From: Adiantum capillus-veneris
Lineage: Eukaryota; Streptophyta; Polypodiopsida; Polypodiales; Pteridaceae
Reading direction: 5' to 3'
Length of the DNA: 64,000 bases
NCBI GenBank assembly: GCA_014529385.2
Contig: CM043965.1
Location: forward strand, 65,815,190-65,879,189
A program made the translations under genes and the position numbers. Below are positions 1 through 8,898 of the stretch, in pieces. A model generated the notes under the pieces. That model saw only the letters and a program-made list of their open reading frames with translations, ran no database searches and was not told the origin of the DNA. Numbering within the stretch: position 1 is the first letter of the stretch; the number at the start of each line of letters is the position of its first letter.

Positions 1-2
1 CT

Positions 3-551
3 TTTGAAAAGATTAAGGAGGCTATATCCATCTCTCAACAAAGGCAAAAAGCTGCTGCTAATAAGCACAGAAGAGCCTTAATGTTCAAAGAAAATGATTG
101 GGTCTTACTCAAGTTTCCTAAGGCTCGATTAAGGCAAACGACGGGCAAAAATCCTACGGGCCATCAAAAGTATTATGCTAAACTAGCAAAAAGATACTAT
201 GGTCCTTTCCAAATCTTGAAGCCCATCAATGAGACGGCTTATCAACTCAAGTTTCCCAACCATTGGCTAATACACAATTCCTTTCATGTAAGCCTACTTA
301 AGCCCTACAAAGGAGAGCCACCAACTGAACCAATTATTGAAGACCCTCCCGAAGTTGAAGACCAAGAAGAGGTGCTACAACCCGAAGCTGTTCTTCGGCA
401 TGAAGACAAGGTATTACGACATGGTAAGATTATCCGTCAGTATCTTATTAAGTTCAAAATTTATCCTTTTGAAGATGCTAGATGGATGCAAGGAATACAG
501 CTTAAGGATAGTATGAACCTTGTCAATGCTTACAATGCTACATTAGAGTAA
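3..551 (+). CDS. Gag-Pol polyprotein, C-terminal end: integrase C-terminal domain and chromodomain (partial)
   Basis: The frame is open from the window edge to a TAA at 549-551, giving about 182 residues. It aligns residue by residue with the end of the intact B polyprotein at 23585-28534. It carries the integrase C-terminal region with the FKENDWVLLKFPKARLR block, the HNSFHVSLLKPY block just before the tail, and a chromodomain-like C-terminus (from about LRHEDKVLRHG to EDARWMQGIQ). In chromoviruses this tail is thought to steer integration towards modified chromatin. No stop or frameshift is visible in this piece, so A1 may be less decayed than A2 or A3. The state of the rest of the gene cannot be seen. 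Confidence 0.85.
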   Translation, partial: FEKIKEAISISQQRQKAAANKHRRALMFKENDWVLLKFPKARLRQTTGKNPTGHQKYYAKLAKRYYGPFQILKPINETAYQLKFPNHWLIHNSFHVSLLKPYKGEPPTEPIIEDPPEVEDQEEVLQPEAVLRHEDKVLRHGKIIRQYLIKFKIYPFEDARWMQGIQLKDSMNLVNAYNATLE

Positions 552-910
552 GCAAATGTACAAATTTCTTTTAAATGACTCATGGTTTTGTCTTATAAGA
601 CTAGTCCTCTTTTTAATTGTGCACAAATTTAACTAGTATGCATGCTTAGAATCATGTTTGTGATGACGACGTCTCTCAAACACCAAGTAGAATTTGTCAC
701 TCTACTTTGGGAGAATGAAATGGACTAAAGAGCAGACATGCTTGCGGCAGCTATGTCTCCCAAGCACCAAATGGATTAGTCATCCATCTTGGAAAGATGT
801 CTTAGGCTAAAAAGGGATCCTCTACCCGCTAAGTAAAATTGACTAATGACTAAGGCTTTATCTCTTCTACCTCATAATCGAGGACGACTATGATTTCAAG
901 AGAGAGGTAA
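552..910 (+). other. A1 3' UTR and polypurine tract
   Basis: Non-coding stretch between the polyprotein stop and the LTR. It ends in a purine-rich tract, CAAGAGAGAGGTAA (897-910), directly before the LTR's TGTCA. This is the position and composition expected for the plus-strand DNA primer. The same tract is present, inverted, in A2 (2768-2781) and B (23227-23240). Confidence 0.75.
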
Positions 911-2404
911 TGTCATAAAATCTAATATCTAATATTTAACCAACCCAAATGATTTTCTCATATTAAACTGATCACTTAATGTGGGAGAATAAACGGAAAC
1001 AAGGGTTAAGATATAGACATGTGCTTATAGATCTATCTCAACACGGGGCCAATGGTAAAGGAGCCCAAATGAGAGATGGTCTATCAAAGAGCAAGGTTAA
1101 ACAATGGAGCATAAGACCTTAGGGTTAGCTTCATTGAAGACCTCCAATAATGTGTGTAAAAGTCCTTAGATCTAGGACCATAGTCAAGCTAGGTCTGAGC
1201 TTGAGGTGGGAACCCGGCCCAAGCTCGAGGTGCTTGTCTTGCTTGAAGTGCTTGTCGTGCTTGAGGTGCTTGATTAAGGTGCTTGAGGTACTTGACCTAT
1301 TGCATGATTAAGGTGTTTGAGGTGCTTGACCTGCTGCATGATTAAGGTGCTTGAGGTGCTTTGACATGCTTGCTTGAGATGCTTGTGGGAACACCCCTAG
1401 TCCAAGTGCTTAGTCATGCTTGATGACTAAGGTGCTTGAGCACCCAAGGTCAAAAAGATCCCTACAAAGAGGGGGGCGAGCCCTTTTTCTTAGGGGTTAG
1501 AAAGAGAACACACACACACACTCTCAAGGAAATCCCAAGCTTAAAGAGGCAGCAGAAAGGGGGACACTTGTCCCAAGACTACACCTATTGTTAGAAATGT
1601 CCCAAGCTTGTGATTGGCTAGGCTTGGCATGAGCCAATGAGCTTCAATGATGAGCTAGAAGAAGGGGTCGACCTAGCAAGAGGGGGGTTGCTTGCAAGGT
1701 ATACTCACCCACACACACTCACAAACACTCTCATTGTGTGCTATGCAAAGTGCAAGAGCTCCCTCTCCTTCTCCAAGCACGTAGAGGTTGAGAGCCTACA
1801 CCAACACTCTTGGATATGGAGTGCAAATCCAACCAAGAGCCATGCTTCAATGCTTAAGCTTGCCATCTCCTTCTTCTTCATTACTATGCTATTATGTATA
1901 CTAGCAACAAGAGTTATGATAAGTGAGGAACTAATTCTTTCTCCTACGAAATGTTTCTTCTTCCTCTTCCCTACCCTCATTCCCTGCTAGCTCTCTCCAC
2001 CTTCGAAGGTGTTTGAGGTCTTGGGACTGAGGCTAGGGATAGTTAAAGCTTTCTTCAAGTTTATGTTATGTTTGTGATGCATGAAGCTTTCCATCTTCAT
2101 TGCATCACCTAGGTCACAAGGAACACAAAGATTGTATTGTAACAAGTCTCTCTTAATGGGAGAAATCATAATACAAATGCCTATTAGAGGGGGGACCGGC
2201 TCCACATGAATCCGGTCCTCAACTGTTGTCATGTTCTCTAAATTCTCTCTCTTGCAAAAGTATTGTTCATGCCAAGTTAACTAATTGCTATGATTATGTT
2301 GCTATCTTCAACTATGTTCACCCGCTATGCTCACAAAGTCATTTCTCAAAAGTACTTTCATTAATTTCCGCTACTCTCAAGTTAAATAGGCCAATTCCAT
2401 TACA
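911..2404 (+). repeat. A-family LTR (3' LTR of A1)
   Basis: It starts TGTCATAAAATC after the polypurine tract and ends CCATTACA, with TG..CA termini. The same start and end occur in the A3 LTRs (17970-18871 with 41644-42415, and 47613-49185). It contains a palindrome at 959-983, repeated GTGCTTGAGG-type words (about 1195-1445), a short AC tract near 1508 and a GGACCGG hairpin (2193-2218). The small open frames inside are not genes; they vary between LTR copies. Confidence 0.85.
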
Positions 2405-2767
2405 ACAAGCACCTCAAGCACCTTAATCAAGCACGACAAGTACCTCAAGCATGACAAGCACCTCGAGCTTGGGTCAGGTTCCCACCTCAAGCTCAGCCCT
2501 AGCTTACCTAAGGTCAAAGGGCTTTTACACTCATTATTGGATGTCTTAAATGAAGCTAACCCTAAGGTCTTCTAAGCTCCATTGGTAGCCTTGATCTTTG
2601 ATAGAGCATCTCTCATTTGGGCCCCTTTATCATTGGCCCCATCTTGAGATAGACCTATAAGCACCTATCTATATCTTAAACCTTGTTCCTGTTTATTATC
2701 CCACGTTATGTGATCAGTTTAATATGAGAAAATCATTTGGGTTGGTTAGATATTAGATTTTATGACA
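2405..2767 (-). repeat. A-family LTR fragment (3' LTR of A2, U3 end)
   Basis: Reverse complement of the first ~370 bp of the A LTR. It ends at 2767 with the LTR start (TGTCATAAAATC on the minus strand), next to the inverted polypurine tract. It is cut at 2404/2405 by A1. The conserved palindrome lies at about 2703-2727. Confidence 0.85.
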
Positions 2768-3126
2768 TTACCTCTCTCTTGAAATCATAGTTGTCATCGA
2801 CTATGGGATGGAAGAGATAAAGCCTTAATCATTAGTCAATCTTACTTAGCGGGTAGAGGATCCCTTTTTACCCTTTGACATCTTTCCAAGATGGATGACT
2901 AATCCATTTGGTGCTTGGGAGGCATAGCTTCCGCAAGCATGTCTGCTCTTTAGTCCATTTCATTCTCCCAAAGTAGAGTGACAAATTCTACTTGGTGTTT
3001 CAGAGACGTCGTCATCACAAACATGATTCTAAGCATGCATATTATTTAAATTTGTGCACAATTAAAAAGAGAACTAGTCTTATAAGACAAAAACATGGGT
3101 CATTTAAAAGAAATTTATACATTTGC
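2768..3126 (-). other. A2 polypurine tract and 3' UTR
   Basis: The minus strand reads CAAGAGAGAGGTAA directly before the LTR (2768-2781), preceded by the non-coding region between the gag-pol stop and the LTR. It is homologous to 552-910 and to 23227-23584. Confidence 0.7.
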
Positions 3127-5163
3127 TTACTCTAATGTAGCATTGTAAACATTGAGAAGGTTCATACTATCCTTAAGCTGTATTCGTTGCATCATCTAGC
3201 ATCTTCAAAAGGATAATTTTTGAACTTAATAAGATACCGTCGAATAATCTTATCATGTCGTAGTACCTTGCCTTCATGCCAAAGGATAGCTTCGGGTTGT
3301 AGCACCTGTTCTTGGTCTTCAACTTCAGGAGGGTCTTCGATAATTGGTTCACTTGGTGGCTCTCCTTTGTAGGGCTTAAGTAGGCTCACATGAAAGGCAT
3401 TGTGTATGAGCCAATGGTTGGGAAACTTGAGTTGGTAAGCTATCTCATTGATGGGCTTCAAGATTTGGAAAGGACCATAGTATCTTTGCTAACTTAGCAT
3501 AATATTTTTGATGGCAGGTAGGATTTTTGCTCGTCGTTTGCCTTAATCAAGCCTTAGGAAACTTAAGTAAGACCCAATCATTTTCTTTGAATGTTAAGGC
3601 CCTTTTGTGCTTGTCAGCAGCAGCTTTTAGCCTTTGTTGAGAGATCGATATAGCCTCCTTAATCTTTTGAAAAGATTCTTGTAGGTCACAGCTATACTCA
3701 TCGGCGGCGAAGATCTTCCCATGTTATTTGAGTAGCAAGGGACTTTTAGGTCTTCCCTCAATGATCTCAAAAGGTGCTTTTCCTGTAGAAGTATGTATAG
3801 TATTAATGTAAGCATACTCTACAAGAGGTAAGTACTTTTCCCATTGTGAGCGTTGATCTACTTCCGTAACATAAGTCTTGAATAGATCGAGTACTGTAAG
3901 ATTGGCTATCTCACTTTGGCCATCCGTTTGTGGGTGATAGGCCGAAGAGAAATTCAATCTTGTTCCTAGATTTTCAAAGAGACCTTTCCATAAATTAATG
4001 GTCATTCTAGGATCTCTATTTGACACGATGGATGTGGGTAATCCATGGTGTTTGAAAATCTGAGATATGAAGAGAGTTGCCATTTGGTGTGCCTTAATAG
4101 TCTTTTTGACAGGAATAAAGTGTGCTTGCTTGCTAAACGTGTCGACTATTGTCCATATTCTCGTATTCCCATAGATAGACTTGGGTGATCCAAATATGAA
4201 ATCCATGGATATACTCTCCCATGGTGAATTTAGGATAGGCAATGGCTGGAGTAATCCAGGTTGCTTCCCTCTATCATATTTGGTCTTTTGGCATACTACA
4301 CTTTTGAAACATACTCTTGTATGTCCACTTTCATGGTAGGCTAATAGAAATACGTCTCTACTCCTCGGAGAGCAGGTTGAATACCTCTATGCCCCACATA
4401 GGGAGGAGCATGGGATTCATACATAACTTTCTCACGAAGGGAATGGGTAACACATAGCCTATTGCCATGGAGAAGATAACCATCCTACAAGGTGAATGGT
4501 TCCTCTTTCTTCCCCAAAGCAAGGGCTGACATTATGTCTCTAAAGTCAGGGTCAATAGCATACTCATCTATCATAGAGGATAGATCATTGTGAGTAGCTA
4601 TAGACACCACATTAACTTTTGGTCGTCGTGAAAGTGATCAGCCACTTGATTGTGCTTACCAGCAACGTGAGCAATATGGAAATTAAATTGTGAAAGAAAA
4701 TTTGCGCACCTCATTAGTTTGTCCCGAAAAGCTTGGTTTGTGTCATGAAATACTTGAGACTTTGGTGGTTGGTGCGTAGAATGAATGGATTCCCCAATAG
4801 GTAGTGCTTCCATGTGTTTAGGGCATGTAGAACAACTAAAATCTCTTTCTCATAAATGCCCAAGACTCGTTCATCCGTATTGAGCCTTCGGCTCTCATAT
4901 GCTATGGCATGCCCTTCTTGAAGCAAAACAGCTGCAAGGCAATCACCACAAGCATCACACTGGAGCTCAAATGGCTTTGTGAGATCCGGAAGCATGAGGA
5001 CTGGTTGGGAGGTAAGCTTTTCCTTGAGCTTACCAAAAGCATTTTGCTCCTTAGCAGTCCATACATACTTAATGTTCTTCTTAGTTAAGTCATGCAGTGG
5101 TCCTGCTATTTGATAGAATTTTGCTATGAAGCGTCTATAGTATGCGCACATACCAATAAAGCT
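3127..5163 (-). pseudogene. A2 pol remnant: RT end, RNase H, integrase, chromodomain
   Basis: This is homologous to the last ~680 residues of the B polyprotein, starting at the FIGMCAYYRRF block at the end of RT. Open segments: 5169-4714 (RNase H, FELQCDACGD block), 4813-4598 (HVAGKHNQVADH), 4242-3724 (integrase core; the block before the second catalytic Asp reads SIVSNRDP, so that Asp has become Asn) and 3461-3192 (integrase C-terminus with part of the chromodomain). Frameshifts separate the segments; one is a single-base loss near 3190 relative to B. The ancestral stop is at 3127-3129. The gene is dead. Confidence 0.85.
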
Positions 5164-5277
5164 TGTCATAATAACTAATATCTAATTCTCCTAAATGATT
5201 TTCTCATGTTAAACTGATCATTTAGTATGGGAAAGTGCCAGGGGAGAAAAAACTAGAATATTGATTAAGCTAGCAGA
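5164..5277 (+). repeat. B-family LTR fragment (first ~120 bp) inside A2
   Basis: It matches the start of the B LTR read in element sense (TGTCATAATAA...), including the palindrome, down to ...GCTAGCAGA. It continues for a few bases (CCGGC) after the C insertion, to about 17372, where A2 gag sequence resumes. It begins exactly at an LTR terminus but stops mid-LTR. I infer a B-type insertion into A2 followed by a deletion that removed the rest of it together with late gag, protease and half of RT of A2. Confidence 0.75.
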
Positions 5278-5363
5278 TGTCATGGATGCTTGAGAGTCAG
5301 TCGCTGCCTGCATCATCGTCTACATCATCACTAGAAGGCTCTAGAAGAATCTAGAAGGATCTA

Positions 5364-5386
5364 GAAGATTCTAGAAGTTTCTAGAA
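5364..5386 (+). promoter_or_regulatory. Perfect five-unit heat-shock element
   Basis: Five consecutive 5-bp units with exact spacing: GAA (5364), TTC (5369), GAA (5374), TTC (5379), GAA (5384), i.e. GAA-N2-TTC-N2-GAA-N2-TTC-N2-GAA. Heat-shock factor trimers are known to bind three or more such inverted units. It lies about 310 bp upstream of the LTR TATA box. Confidence 0.75.
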
Positions 5387-5613
5387 ACATGGAGAAGATT
5401 CCAAAAGAATCTAGAAGTTTCTGGAAAGCTCTAGAAAGTTGAAGAAGGATCTAGAAGGTTCGAGAAGGATCCAGAAGGCTCTAGAAGAATCTAGAAGGAT
5501 CAAGAAGTTTCTAGAAGCTTGGAGAAAGATTTCAGAAGAATCTAGAAGTTTCTGGAAAGCTCTAGAAAGTTGAAGAAGGATCCAGAAGGTTCTAGAAGAA
5601 CTAGAAGGATCAA

Positions 5614-5631
5614 GAAGGTTCTAGAAGATTC
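5614..5631 (+). promoter_or_regulatory. Four-unit heat-shock element, TATA-proximal
   Basis: GAA (5614), TTC (5619), GAA (5624), TTC (5629) with exact 2-bp spacers, about 65 bp upstream of the TATA box. The identical array is kept in the right LTR at 16979-16996. Confidence 0.75.
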
Positions 5632-5693
5632 TAACCTCCTCAAGAAGAACCTAGAAAGTCCTAACCTCCTCAAGTAACCTCCTCAAGCACTAG

Positions 5694-5701
5694 TATAAAT
5701 A
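5694..5701 (+). promoter_or_regulatory. TATA box of the C 5' LTR
   Basis: TATAAATA in an otherwise GC-balanced stretch, downstream of the heat-shock-element arrays and matched at 17085-17092 in the right LTR. Transcription would be expected to start about 30 bp downstream. Confidence 0.7.
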
Positions 5702-6011
5702 GGGGTCTTGGGCCACAAGCCCCTTAGTCTTGCCAACACCAGCTGTGAGGCTCCTATGAGGAAATCCCTCTTCTAGTTCTTATGTTCAAGTCTTGTCCTT
5801 GCAATCAAGCCTTGTCTTGTACTCAAGTCATGTAATCCCAGTCTTGTATCTAGCTCTCTTAATAAAGTATTAAGTCTTGTAATCAATATTAAGCTTATCA
5901 TCAAATCCAAGTTCTTGTACATTGTGAGCGCCTCCTGTTGCTCTCTTCTAGCTCTATACGCGCTCATAACAGTTTGGCAAGACTACCACGTCTTAATCTT
6001 CTCAAGCCATC

Positions 6012-7014
6012 ATGGAGCCGACGATGGAAGGTGTCATCAACGCATTGCAAAGCATCCAAGCTCAGTTACAAGAGCTTCGCGAGAGTAACACGCAACTTCA
6101 AGCAGGGCAACCCCTAATCTTGGGACCGGTGTTGCAAAATCTTCGACGTCAAATTCAAGAGCTTCAAGAGACAAGCACACATCAAGCACAAGCTGCAAGA
6201 TCTAGCTATTCTCAACAACATAAGAAGGAGCCAAAGGTCAACATGCCTGAAAAATTTGATGGGACTAGATCAAAGTTTAGAGGTTTTCTCCAACAAGTGC
6301 GCCTCTTCATTCGAGTGCAACAAGAGCGTTATCCAAATGATGCCTCTCAAGTAGGCCTTATTGGGACCCTTCTCTTGGGTACGGTGGTTTGCTCCCTTAC
6401 TTGAAAAAGAATCTCCTTTTCTTCATGACTTTGAAGCTTTTGTGCGGGAGTTCTCTGCAATCTTTGGGGATACTGATAGAGCAAGGGTTGCTGAAACCAA
6501 ACTTAGAAATCTCCGCCAAGGATCGAGACCTGCATCCGTCTATGCATCCAAATTTTAACAGCTCACTTGTGATCTGACTTGGCATGAGGAATATTTCATT
6601 AGCCAATTTTGGTGGGGATTAAAGGATGACGTAAAAGATCTTTTATTGACTATGCCAAAGGTTCACACACTAAGCGAGTTCATCTCTCAAGCAATAGATT
6701 GTGATAATCGACTATTTGAGAGGATACAAGAGAGGCGTCTTGGGGCACCATTGCGACCCCAAATAGAAGTGACACATATTGGCTACACACCTCAACAGGG
6801 CCATGAATCAAGCATTGAGCCCATGCAAATTGATTCAGCACGGTTTCAACCTCTCTCAGCCCAGGAGAAGCAAAGGCGATGCATTAATGGCTTATGTATG
6901 TATTGTGGAGAGCAGGGGCACATGGTTCAACAGTGTCCAAGGAAGAGAAGGTGGAAGGTTCATGGTGCAATGGCCTCAACGTGTTCGGGAAACATGGACG
7001 TCCAACCCCAATAG
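6012..7014 (+). pseudogene. Element C gag
   Basis: Starts at ATG 6012, 40 bp after the LTR. Order: N-terminal coiled-coil-like Gln/Leu-rich segment (LQELRESNTQLQAG), a retrotransposon gag domain beginning MPEKFDGTRSKFRGFLQQ, and a CCHC zinc knuckle CMYCGEQGHMVQQC near 6896-6940. A frameshift near 6370 moves from the first frame to the second, and a TAA at 6556-6558 interrupts that frame just after YASKF. The frame reopens to 7014. Gag would form the particle; this copy cannot make it without readthrough. Confidence 0.85.
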
Positions 7015-8596
7015 AGACCGACCGGTTGGACAAAAGACAAGCAAAAAAAGGTATCTTTCTTCCCATTGATTCCCCATCAAGTTTTATGCTACCAGTCAAG
7101 ATCCATATGCCGGGTAGGCACATGGATTGTGAAGCATTACTAGATTCAGGTGCAACAACGTGCTTCATGGACGAAGAATTTGCAAAAGAACAAGGCATAC
7201 CACTTGTGGAGAAGTCTATCCCAGCAACTGTAGAAGTCATTGATGGCCGTCTCCTTGCTTCAGGGGATGTCAGGTATGAAACTCGCCCCATAGAAGTAAC
7301 ATTGCAGGAGCATGTTTCAAGAATAACGTTCAATATTATACAAAGCCCAAGCAGTCCAATTGTTATTGGGCTACCGTGGCTTGAATTACATAATCCTGAG
7401 ATCGATTGGACGGACGAAAAGTACAAAAGAAGAAGGGAAGGCATAATAGGCCTATATATCTTGGAGCCAAGGTCTTCATGCGTGCAGCCAAAAAGTATCC
7501 AAATTTCCTGATATTTGCAACACCAACCGACACGTCAACAACAAAAATCATGGAGGCATTGCCACGTCAATATCAAGATTACAATGATGTTTTTGAGAAG
7601 AAGAATGCATACCTCTTACTGGAGCATCGACCCTATGATTGTGCCATAGAGCTTCAGGAGGGAACCCAACCCCCTTTTGGCCCAATATACAAGCTATCTC
7701 AAGATGAATTGGTAGAATTACGGAAAAATATTGATGAGAATCTTGCTAAGGGGTTCATATGGCATTCAAAGTCCCCAGTAGGAGCTCCAATACTCTTTGT
7801 AAAAAAGAAGGATGGAACTCTTCGGATGTGCATGGATTATAGGGACCTAAACAAGATCACCGTCAAGAATCGCTATCCCCTTCCCTTGATCCCAGAGCTT
7901 CTTGAGCGCCTTGGCAAGGCAAGAATATTTACAAAAATAGATCTTCGTGGTGCTTACACTCTAGTCAGAATCAAAGAAGGTGATAAATGGAAAACAAACT
8001 TTCGGACAAGGTATGGCCACTTTGAATATACCGTCATGCCATTTGGGCCCCATCTGTTTTTCAACATATAATGAACGATATCTTTCGGGAGTATTTGGAT
8101 TATTTTGTCGTAATATATTTGGATGATATCTTGATATTTTCCAAGGATCAAGAAGAGCATGAGCACCATGTACGATTAGTGCTTGAAAAGCTTCGTGCAT
8201 CAGGGTTATATGCAAAGTTGGAGAAGTGCTCTTTTCATCAATCTAAGGTGGAATTTCTTGGTTATGTAATCTCTAAAAAGGGAATCTCCATGGATCCAAA
8301 GAAGGTTCAAACCATCCTTGATTGGGAGACACCCACCTCGGGAAGAGATGTTCAATGTTTCCTCGGATTTGCAAATTTTTATCGTATCTTTATACAGGGA
8401 TACTCCAAGGTGGTTACAGCACTCACAAGGTTGATAGGCCATAATAAGTTTGTCTGGGACTCAGAGGCTGCGAAAGCATTTCAGACTCTCAAGCAAGCTT
8501 TCACGACCGCACCCATTCTAATTCACACAGATCATACAAATCCTTTCATCCTAGAAACAGACGCTTCAGATTTTGCCCTTGGCGCTATTCTATCCC
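6960..8596 (+). pseudogene. Element C pol, first part: protease, reverse transcriptase, start of RNase H
   Basis: The protease has the intact aspartic motif LLDSGATTCF near 7137-7165 and a VIGLPWL flap-side block near 7362. RT carries [13 protein letters not shown] (about 7827), the KIDLRGAY block, MPFG and the catalytic YLDDIL (about 8117). RNase H begins with LETDASDFALGAIL and is cut at 8596 by copia-1. Frames change at about 6990, 7450 and 8060. The MPFG block is followed by lost residues before MNDIF. The reading resumes at 14400. Confidence 0.85.
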
Positions 8597-8823
8597 TGTT
8601 GCAATTAGGGTTGCAGAGAAACGCACACAGCTTGGAGAAGATGAAGGAAGCTCAAGGCACACAATAGAGAGTGTGTTACTTAGTGTGCAATGGAAAGATA
8701 GATAGCCCTAGAGTGATGTGCGTATATACAATGCTCGGGGGAAAAAACCTCCTAAAGAGGGAAAAAATGCCCCGGCGGTCCTAGTGTGTTCACACACATC
8801 ACTACCACATGTATATGGTAACA
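8597..8823 (-). repeat. Copia-1 3' LTR
   Basis: 227 bp, TGTTACC...TTGCAACA on the minus strand. The adjoining minus-strand tract, CCAGGGGGGATT (about 8824-8835), is the polypurine tract. Confidence 0.88.
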
Positions 8824-8898
8824 AATCCCCCCTGGAGTGATGTGGTGAACGAGAGCTGGCACATGAGTAAAGGGAAGTGCCATGCCCTGAGGACAGGA

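Larger units (their letters stand above)
1..2404 (+). mobile_element. Chromovirus A1 (Ty3/Gypsy), 3' part only
   Basis: This is the 3' end of a plus-strand LTR retrotransposon: integrase tail plus chromodomain, 3' UTR, polypurine tract and a complete 3' LTR. The 5' part lies beyond the window. The LTR ends at 2404 directly against an opposite-orientation LTR of the same family that starts midway, so A1 inserted into the 3' LTR of the neighbouring minus-strand element A2. The first bases after the LTR, ACAAG (2405-2409), are the expected TSD, but the partner copy is outside the window. Confidence 0.85.
5278..5971 (+). repeat. Left (5') LTR of element C
   Basis: It begins TGTCATGGATGC and ends GCTCATAACA. 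The first half is built from degenerate repeats of CTAGAAG-type words that create heat-shock-element arrays. It is followed by CCTCCTCAAG repeats, a TATA box at 5694 and a pyrimidine-rich downstream part. The bases after the LTR (5972 onward, GTTTGGCAAGACTACC) are the primer-site position, but I do not recognise the tRNA. Confidence 0.9.

Noticed and set aside
5278-5640. Regular CTAGAAG repeats as a CRISPR-like array
   Set aside because: Units are about 10 bp and contiguous with no unique spacers, inside an LTR of a plant element.
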